Shown one piece after another: positions 27,547 through 32,838 of a stretch of DNA of 32,838 nucleotides (its first letter is position 1; the number at the start of each line of letters is the position of its first letter). Position numbers and translations under genes: made by a program. The stretch is from assembly GCA_947643665.1 (NCBI GenBank), contig CANRWW010000027.1, positions 1 to 32,838 on the forward strand, given 5' to 3'. A model generated the notes under the pieces. It saw nothing but the letters and a program-made list of their open reading frames with translations. It was not told where the DNA came from and did not search any database. This stretch comes from an uncultured Porphyromonadaceae bacterium. GTDB taxonomy: Bacteria > Bacteroidota > Bacteroidia > Bacteroidales > Muribaculaceae.

Positions 27547-27576
27547 CAAAGTTACATTTTTTTTTACTGTAATCAA
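27547..27576 (-). promoter_or_regulatory. Promoter of the GH2 gene
   Basis: On the minus strand TTG (27574-27576), 19 bases, then TAACTTTG (27547-27554). Start of transcription near 27541, leader of about 75 bases. Confidence 0.75.
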
Positions 27577-27633
27577 TGCCTTGGGAAATAATTAGGCGTA
27601 TATTACATGGGATTGTAATAAATGGCATTGGTG

Positions 27634-28662
27634 TCAAGGCTGTTCGAGCCACTCTCCCCATCCCATTACTACATAGTCGGCTGGAGATGTTTTCATTTTC
27701 CGGAAGGTGAGCCAGAAGGCTTCCCTGTGGTCAATGGTATGTCCCATCTCGTTTTCATGGCCGGGTATGGCAAAAGTAGGGCGGAAAGTGGATATTATCT
27801 GGGGTATGTGCGTGTTCCAGCAGTTGAACATCAGCGCATCTACCGGCGGCAGTTCCGGCATTATTGAGGGAATCCATTCCATATCTTCGGATTTTGATTG
27901 GTATTGGTCTCCGATGTGTGCGAATGTATGTCCTTAAGGCGTGGTTATTATGTAGAGGTTGTTCATAAGATGATCCTGGTGTCCGGGATATATCTTGAGC
28001 GAGGTTTCACCTCCCGGAAGTCTCACTGTACCGTTGTATGATGATCCGTCTGCTGGACGCAGGTGCCGTATGCGTTTGTCTTCCGGCATGAATTCCGGAA
28101 TGGCGATTACCGGTTTTCCTGCACTGAGGAACATTTCCACCACTGAGGGATCGCCGTGGTCGGAATGGTTGTGGGTGATAAGGAGAATATCGCATTTGTC
28201 TGCCACTGCTGCTGCCAGGGAGTCGGTGATCAGGTGTTTGTCGTTGCATATGCCTCTGACAAAATCGAATGCGATTGATACGGATGGTGTACGTGCCACG
28301 AATCCGTCGTTATATATTTTGTAAAGTTTGTAGCCGGATTTGACCGGAGTTTGCATGTCTTCTGCCACTTTTCCTATGCGGCTGTTGATGAAAGCAAGCA
28401 GAGGCGTGCCATTGTCATTGATAGTGTCGTGTAGCAGCAAGTCTAGATTTGACAGAGCCAATAATCTGGCTTCAGGTGCCCATTTTGCAGGCCGGTTCCG
28501 GTCCAGCGTCTGATCTATGAGGTCAAACATTACTGAAGCCTGACGCTGTAGGTATGCGTTCTGGTTTCCCCAGAATTTGGACGACGGTATCTGTTGTTTG
28601 TCCTGTGCGCCAAGCGGCAGAAGCATTGCCGAGAGTATGGCTGTGTAAAGAAATCTTTTCAT
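27634..28662 (-). pseudogene. Metallo-beta-lactamase-fold hydrolase interrupted by an in-frame TAA
   Basis: The frame starts with a signal peptide (MKRFLYTAILSAMLLPLGAQ) and carries the metal-binding THNHSDHGD (H164, H166, D168, H169) and YPGHQDH (H228). It then hits TAA at 27934-27936 (codon 243). Without any shift of frame the homology continues directly after the stop: GHTFAHIGDQ with the expected metal-bridging aspartate (D252), and IPGHENEMGH (H302), to a natural stop at 27634. The full gene would be 342 residues, of the UlaG/lactonase-like metal-dependent hydrolase type. The 242-residue product lacks the later metal ligands and is probably inactive. A sequencing error, a strain-specific nonsense mutation or readthrough are the options. 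It follows the propeller gene after a terminator-like hairpin (28681-28717). Confidence 0.8.
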
Positions 28663-28680
28663 GGTATATTGTTTGGAAAA

Positions 28681-28717
28681 TCCCCCGGCATCCTTTTTGC
28701 TCCAGGATGCCGGGGGA
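28681..28717 (-). terminator. Terminator or attenuator between the propeller gene and the metallo-hydrolase gene
   Basis: A perfect 14-bp stem (TCCCCCGGCATCCT, 28681-28694, with AGGATGCCGGGGGA, 28704-28717) and a 9-base loop. On the minus strand it is followed by only a short TTTT run (ATTTTCC). It lies 22 bases after the propeller stop and 18 bases before the next gene, so it may cut expression of the distal gene or stabilise the upstream mRNA end. Confidence 0.75.
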
Positions 28718-28739
28718 TAAAAGTTGTCATAAATATAGG

Positions 28740-30770
28740 TCAGCGGGTTTCTACAACTTTCCCCTCCAGCATTATAATAGAGCTTTCTTTTCTGGAGCTT
28801 CCGTCATAGCGTGCACGGGTCATAAGCAACCATACGGTATCATTGTCTTTGAGGAACAGGGAGTTGTAATATGCCCCGGTGCCGGAAGGCAGCGGATTGC
28901 TTCCGGAAAGCGGTTTGGCGGAATATTTGAACGTATGGCCTGTGTTGTCGGCCATTATAACCTGCGGGCGGCAAGTTTGCCATACGGATCCTGTCTGGTC
29001 GGTGTGGGCTGTTATCACAAATTCGCCTGTGGGGAGCTGTATGCAGTATGGTGCTCCGGCACCGCTTGCGAGTGAGGTGCGCCAGCGACGGTCGTCGTTT
29101 TTGCCGTCCCAATCTCCAGTGTCCCATTCCTGGTCAAGTGCCCGGTACTGTAAAGTCGGCGGGACACCTCCGTTTACGCTTTCTTCAATGAAAAGTACAC
29201 CTTGGTTGCCCTGCATTACTACTGCGACAGGCATGCCGTCTCGTGCTCCGGGTTTGTAGGATGCTCGTTTGAAGGTGGTCCATGTCTGGCCGTTGTCGGT
29301 GGAGCGGGCACTGACTATTTCCTGGCATACGTTGTCGGCGCGTGGTTCCCACCAGGCGGCTTCGCTGCTGACAAGCAGTTCAAGTTCGCCGTTGGGGAGC
29401 TGTACTACCTGTGGTTCCCATGTGCGTCCGCGTCCCACGATTATGGGGTCGCTCCATGTCTCTCCGTTGTCCTTGGAGAGAGCAGCCAGCACCTTGCAGT
29501 TATGGTTGGTTTCAGGTTTGCCGTTTGCTATTACGGTCATTATTATCCATCCATTTGCCAGACGTGTCATCTCAGGATTGCATATGCGCCAGTAATCCTT
29601 TCCGAATGCCGATCCTTCGCAATCGTATATCTTGAACGGTTCGCTCCATGTGCGTCCGTTGTCGGAACTTTTGCTCAGGTAGCTGTTTGTCCAGTGGTCT
29701 TTGTTGCCTCCATGGTAGGAAAGCAATATAGTCTCGTCGTCAACTCTGCACATACGCGGATATTCTACATTTGGAATGTCGCTGCTGCTGATTGTGACGA
29801 GTGTCTTGTTTGTGTCCCACTTTATGTTATGGTGCACCCCTGTGGAAGTCTTGTCAACTTCAAATGTGGAGTAGTCAGACCAGGTGCGCACTTTTTTTTC
29901 TATTTCCAGGTTCTTGTCGTCTATGGTGGCGCGTGCTACAACCATATATTCCGTGCCTGGAGTAAGGTCTGTGAATGTGCTTCCGGTGTAGACATTATTG
30001 CTGAACCGTCTGGCGGTCGTTTCCCTGAGGTTGTCACGGTCGGTGCCGAAAAGGATCTTTATGTTGTCAGGGGCGTTTTCTCCATGGAAGACTACCGACG
30101 GACGTACCTGGTCTTTTTCTATGATCCAGTCTTCTGTGTTCCATGCTATGCCTTCTTGGGTTGTGAATCTTGATACGGCACCGATAATTAGTGATCCGTC
30201 TGATGTGCGGAACCATGGGCGCATGGTGTATTCGCTGTTGGGCTGCAAGCCCTTGCATGAGATGGTGAAGTTGTTGGAGTCGGGGAGTCTGTCGCCTGTT
30301 TTTACGCGGTTCAGCCTTGTTGACGGACGCCCTAGGGCAGTAAGGTTTGCAGCAAAGCCGTATTCCACTACTTCGGCGTCGGCAAAATCAATGCCTGTCA
30401 GCTCCATATTGGCGTAGTCAGCTCCGACCTCGGCTATTTTAGCGTTGAAATTTACTGTGTTTATTTGTCTTTCTATCTGCGCTTCGGGACAGGAGGGGTC
30501 TCCGTTCACCACCGCGCGGCATAGAGTGGGGGCTGTGATGCGGAATGTGTATGATGGTGCTGTCTGGGATTGGATGTCCGTCCATGTCACGCCGTTGTCG
30601 GTGGATTGTTGCCATTGTACGGTGCCGTAATTGTCGGCATCCCAGTTGAGGTCAAGTGTTACATTGAGGTTTTTCAGTGCATATGACACCTGCCGTTCGG
30701 CATATGTCTCTGGTGCGTTGGATGCTGCGCAGATTGCTATCGCGAGCATGTATATGTTTAGTCGTTCCAT
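28740..30770 (-). CDS. Secreted Asp-box beta-propeller (sialidase-like) protein
   Basis: A 676-residue exported protein. N-terminal signal region (MERLNIYMLAIAICAASNAP), an Ig-like domain (about 28-105), an FN3-like domain (about 110-290), then a six-bladed-type propeller (about 310-676) with Asp boxes SSDNGRTW (about 370), SKDNGETW (about 433) and STDNGQTW (about 492); a further STDNGVTW lies in the N-terminal domain at 56-63. Asp boxes are typical of sialidases (GH33) and other exo-acting propellers. The canonical RIP motif of sialidases is not evident; YPRMCRVDDE stands at the equivalent place. Sialidase activity is therefore unproven, and a different exo-glycosidase or a lyase is possible. 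It lies 29 bases after the Ig-like gene's stop, third in the operon. Confidence 0.75.
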   Translation of the reverse strand: MERLNIYMLAIAICAASNAPETYAERQVSYALKNLNVTLDLNWDADNYGTVQWQQSTDNGVTWTDIQSQTAPSYTFRITAPTLCRAVVNGDPSCPEAQIERQINTVNFNAKIAEVGADYANMELTGIDFADAEVVEYGFAANLTALGRPSTRLNRVKTGDRLPDSNNFTISCKGLQPNSEYTMRPWFRTSDGSLIIGAVSRFTTQEGIAWNTEDWIIEKDQVRPSVVFHGENAPDNIKILFGTDRDNLRETTARRFSNNVYTGSTFTDLTPGTEYMVVARATIDDKNLEIEKKVRTWSDYSTFEVDKTSTGVHHNIKWDTNKTLVTISSSDIPNVEYPRMCRVDDETILLSYHGGNKDHWTNSYLSKSSDNGRTWSEPFKIYDCEGSAFGKDYWRICNPEMTRLANGWIIMTVIANGKPETNHNCKVLAALSKDNGETWSDPIIVGRGRTWEPQVVQLPNGELELLVSSEAAWWEPRADNVCQEIVSARSTDNGQTWTTFKRASYKPGARDGMPVAVVMQGNQGVLFIEESVNGGVPPTLQYRALDQEWDTGDWDGKNDDRRWRTSLASGAGAPYCIQLPTGEFVITAHTDQTGSVWQTCRPQVIMADNTGHTFKYSAKPLSGSNPLPSGTGAYYNSLFLKDNDTVWLLMTRARYDGSSRKESSIIMLEGKVVETR

Positions 30771-30799
30771 TGCGAAGGAGGTTTGAACAGTTTGAATGA

Positions 30800-31387
30800 T
30801 CAGTTAAGTCTGATTTTTTGTGTGATGATCGTGTTGTCCACAGTCACGATCTGTATCAGATATACTCCTGGAGCCACATCACTGAAAGAAAAGGTGGTTG
30901 TGGGTGCGGTTGGGGTATGGAGCGCTGTCATCACTCCCGCTGGAGAGAATAATGATGCCTGGATGGATTCGGTACCTTCGATTATGACATTGCTGCCGTT
31001 TGTGACAATGCTTACGCCGGGGATGGTTGTCGCGTCTATGCCGGCTGCTTCCACGTTGAAGCGCACCTCCTGGGAGCAATCGCACTGGTCGCTGACTGTC
31101 AGTATATAGTATCCAGGGTCGCTGATTGTCACCGAAGGTTCATTTCCGAGTGTCATGCCTTGCGAATCGGTCCATTCATAGGTGTATGTGCCACTGCCTC
31201 CGGCCACCGTAAGGTCTGCCCCAAGGGTGAGTGTGGTTCCGTCGCCGGGAAGTGCCGCATTCACATTGTTTGTTGATACCTCAAAAAGAGGGTTCTGTTT
31301 GAAATCAAGATTTATGATGGTTTGCGCGCATAGCCGTGGAGCGATGGCTAGGGCAATAATCATCAGGGGGGCTAAAAAGTTTTTCAT
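30800..31387 (-). CDS. Small secreted Ig-like protein with type A sorting domain
   Basis: A 195-residue exported protein: signal peptide (MKNFLAPLMIIALAIAPRLCAQ), one PKD/Ig-like repeat (about 55-112; GGSGTYTYEWTDSQG, GYYILTVSD and two Cys in DQCDCS), then about 75 C-terminal residues of the T9SS type A sorting fold (IEGTESIQASLFSPAGVM, GVYLIQIVTVDN, ITQKIRLN). It sits between the GH43 lipoprotein gene (35 bases upstream) and the propeller gene (29 bases downstream). It may be a surface scaffold or glycan-binding partner of the enzymes; that role is inferred from position only. Confidence 0.65.
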   Translation of the reverse strand: MKNFLAPLMIIALAIAPRLCAQTIINLDFKQNPLFEVSTNNVNAALPGDGTTLTLGADLTVAGGSGTYTYEWTDSQGMTLGNEPSVTISDPGYYILTVSDQCDCSQEVRFNVEAAGIDATTIPGVSIVTNGSNVIIEGTESIQASLFSPAGVMTALHTPTAPTTTFSFSDVAPGVYLIQIVTVDNTIITQKIRLN

Positions 31388-31422
31388 ATCTGATATAATT
31401 GCTATAAGACAATTTTTTGTTG

Positions 31423-32556
31423 TTATAGGTTGATTGAGCGTGGACCGGTGGTGGGACCGTCAACAGTCAGTACGCCGGTGGAGTCAATCTCAATCGGGTC
31501 AATGAACACCACACGGTCTTCGGGAGACGAAGCTATGCGCCCATGATATACGGTGTACATCTGTCCCGAGGGGAGTGTCAGTACCATATTGTGGCCTGTT
31601 CCAACAACTTCTCCGCCACGGCTGGCGTTTTCGCTAAGCACCGGGTTTGAAGTGGATTTTTCGAATGGGCCGAGCGGTAATTCAGATGTGGCGTAACCTA
31701 CGGCATAATTGCCTCCAAAGAATGCGTTGGCACTGTACATCATATAATATTTGCCGTCGTGGCGGAAGATATACGATCCTTCTGTCCATCTGCGGGGAGC
31801 TTCACCACATGTCACAGAGCGGCTTTCCCATTCCGCCTGCCGGTCGGAAAGGAGAGTGGGAGGAGCCAGAAGGCGCACAGGTTCGCCGATGATTCCGGAG
31901 AAGTCCGGTTTCAGTTCCACGCCATATACCCAACTTTCCTCCACTTTGTCGTAAAGCCCGGCTTTGCGCACACTGTCTGCGATTTCGCTTTCAACTGGGT
32001 GTTTGTAGCAGCAACGTGAGAAATACAGATAGTTTTTGCCGGTTTCGTCATCGAAAAGCACATTGGCGTCAATGACAGGATATTCCGGTTCGAAAACAGG
32101 ACGGTTATACAGGTCTGTGAATGGTCCCGACGGGCTGTCCGCAACAGCGACACCGATTTTGAAGTTCTCCTCTTCAGCATTGGGGTTGTTGCGGTCGTTG
32201 GCGCTGTAGAACATATAATATTTGCCGTCGCGCTCGTAGACTTCCGGCGCCCAGAAACAGTCTACGTTCCATTGCTCCGGGGTTCCGCCTTTATATACCT
32301 GGCCGATGCTCTCCCATGATGCCAGGTCGTCCGATACGAATGCTTCAAAACCGTCGGAAAGCGATGTGCCATACATATAGTAGCGTCCGTCGGCGGCATG
32401 CAGCAGGAATGGATCGCCGAGTTTCAAGGGTAATGGATTGCTTACTTCTGTCTGTTCCAGATTGTTTGCCTGGGAATTATGTTTTTTACATGATGTGAGC
32501 CCGGCAGATACGCCAATCAGGGCTAGTGTGCAAAATGCGATGCTTAATCGGTTCAT
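31423..32556 (-). CDS. GH43 glycoside hydrolase lipoprotein
   Basis: A 377-residue predicted lipoprotein, first gene of the hydrolase cluster. A signal peptide ends in the lipobox LTSC (Cys23), followed by KKHNS, so it would be membrane anchored. The five-bladed propeller has the GH43 catalytic set: D48 in LGDPFLLH, D163 in VIDANV and E259 in TEGSYIF. Other family phrases are WAPEVYERDGKYYMFYSAN and YAVGYATSELPLGPF. GH43 enzymes are inverting arabinofuranosidases, xylosidases, arabinanases or galactanases; subfamily cannot be set by eye. The GH43 domain of the 1418-residue protein shares the YAVGYAT and GPW/GPF phrases, so the two are related but not close copies. Possible -7 element at 32625-32632. 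Confidence 0.87.
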   Translation of the reverse strand: MNRLSIAFCTLALIGVSAGLTSCKKHNSQANNLEQTEVSNPLPLKLGDPFLLHAADGRYYMYGTSLSDGFEAFVSDDLASWESIGQVYKGGTPEQWNVDCFWAPEVYERDGKYYMFYSANDRNNPNAEEENFKIGVAVADSPSGPFTDLYNRPVFEPEYPVIDANVLFDDETGKNYLYFSRCCYKHPVESEIADSVRKAGLYDKVEESWVYGVELKPDFSGIIGEPVRLLAPPTLLSDRQAEWESRSVTCGEAPRRWTEGSYIFRHDGKYYMMYSANAFFGGNYAVGYATSELPLGPFEKSTSNPVLSENASRGGEVVGTGHNMVLTLPSGQMYTVYHGRIASSPEDRVVFIDPIEIDSTGVLTVDGPTTGPRSINL

Positions 32557-32624
32557 ATATTTAAGGTATATATTCGGGATATGGGGGTACCTGAAAATAC
32601 TACAGGCTACAAATATTCACATCG

Positions 32625-32632
32625 CAAAAGTA
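32625..32632 (-). promoter_or_regulatory. Possible -7 element of the GH43/propeller cluster
   Basis: Reads TACTTTTG on the minus strand, a full match to TAnnTTTG. The closest upstream TTG (plus-strand CAA at 32663) is 30 bases away, too far for the usual -33 element, so activator dependence or a wrong call are both possible. The leader would be about 63 bases. Confidence 0.4.
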
Positions 32633-32721
32633 CAAAAAAACAGATATATGAGAAAATAGTATCAAATAGCATTATGCAACACCCCAATAATTATGCCCTC
32701 CCTTAACCAACTGGTTTGTGC

Positions 32722-32838
32722 TTAATTGAAGAAAAAGCAGGCTCCCTTTACATCAGTAAAGGTAGCCTGCAAGTCGGGGTGAGAAGCCACACCCGTATTA
32801 TCTTCTAAAATTTTGTCTTTCAGAATGGTAACTCCTTG
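32722..32838 (-). CDS. Possible C-terminal end of an off-window minus-strand gene
   Basis: Reading inward from the right edge, one minus-strand frame is open for 38 codons (ending HPDLQATFTDVKGACFFFN) to a TAA at 32722-32724. The last codons overlap the terminator stem at 32737-32770. That overlap makes it uncertain whether this is coding or a 3' untranslated region. No family was recognised. Confidence 0.3.
   Translation of the reverse strand, partial: QGVTILKDKILEDNTGVASHPDLQATFTDVKGACFFFN
32737..32770 (-). terminator. Intrinsic terminator of an off-window minus-strand gene
   Basis: GCAGGCT-C-CCTTTAC (32737-32751) pairs with GTAAAGG-T-AGCCTGC (32756-32770), with one mismatch and a 4-base loop. 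On the minus strand it is followed by TTTTTCTTC. It marks the end of a transcript entering from the right. Confidence 0.8.

Noticed and set aside
29202-30173. Long plus-strand open frame (323 codons) opposite the Asp-box propeller gene
   Set aside because: Antisense shadow of a well-supported gene; composition is not protein-like and no motif was seen. The same holds for 10716-11390, 15665-16288 and similar frames.
25645-32556. Calling the cluster a canonical polysaccharide-utilisation locus
   Set aside because: No SusC, SusD or hybrid two-component/ECF regulator is present within the window.
32737-32838. Riboswitch or small RNA at the right edge
   Set aside because: The stem and following T-run are fully explained as a minus-strand intrinsic terminator; no further conserved RNA structure was recognised.
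1-32838. tRNA, rRNA, transposase or integrase genes
   Set aside because: None was recognised in the intergenic regions or reading frames, so no claim of a mobile island is made.

Overview
The window reads as chromosomal DNA of a gut-type Bacteroidales bacterium, most likely a Muribaculaceae-like lineage. That placement is inferred from gene content and signal style, not from a marker gene. Supporting signs: five upstream regions carry the Bacteroidota promoter form TTG, 19-20 bases, then TAnnTTTG; many exported proteins end in type IX-secretion-like C-terminal tails; Shine-Dalgarno sequences are mostly absent; and one end holds secreted glycoside hydrolases. No rRNA, tRNA, CRISPR array, insertion sequence or integrase was found.

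Left part (1-13.6 kb), mostly housekeeping. A terminator of an off-window gene is followed by a degenerate repeat patch. Next is a plus-strand pair, polyprenol-phosphate mannosyltransferase and dihydroorotase (pyrC). These converge on a minus-strand pair, methionyl-tRNA synthetase (metG) and a cytoplasmic-type asparaginase. A secreted choice-of-anchor-J protein (5911-8205) lies divergent to a plus-strand pair, an S41 C-terminal processing protease and the repair-coupling factor Mfd.

Middle part (13.6-25.4 kb), a block of minus-strand surface proteins. It holds a 1418-residue GH43 + SGNH-hydrolase + LamG-like protein with a duplicated N-terminal module; a 947-residue beta-propeller/FN3/CUB-like protein; and a two-gene operon (25345 to 21448) whose products share an unnamed repeat domain (three copies in total) and near-identical C-terminal tails.

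Right part (25.6-32.6 kb), a minus-strand carbohydrate-degradation cluster. In transcription order: GH43 lipoprotein, small Ig-like T9SS cargo, Asp-box beta-propeller (sialidase-like), a metallo-beta-lactamase-fold hydrolase broken by an in-frame TAA, and a GH2 enzyme with its own promoter. No SusC/SusD pair is present, so this is not a canonical polysaccharide-utilisation locus as far as the window shows. The GH43 and GH2 activities would fit trimming of a branched plant or mucin glycan. The right edge holds a terminator and possibly the last codons of another minus-strand gene.

The most notable points are: the premature stop in the metallo-hydrolase; the shared unnamed domain and paired C-terminal tails across the surface proteins; the GH43-SGNH fusion; and a set of very long, almost loop-free perfect palindromes acting as (bi)directional terminators, some of which continue base pairing beyond the A/T tracts.
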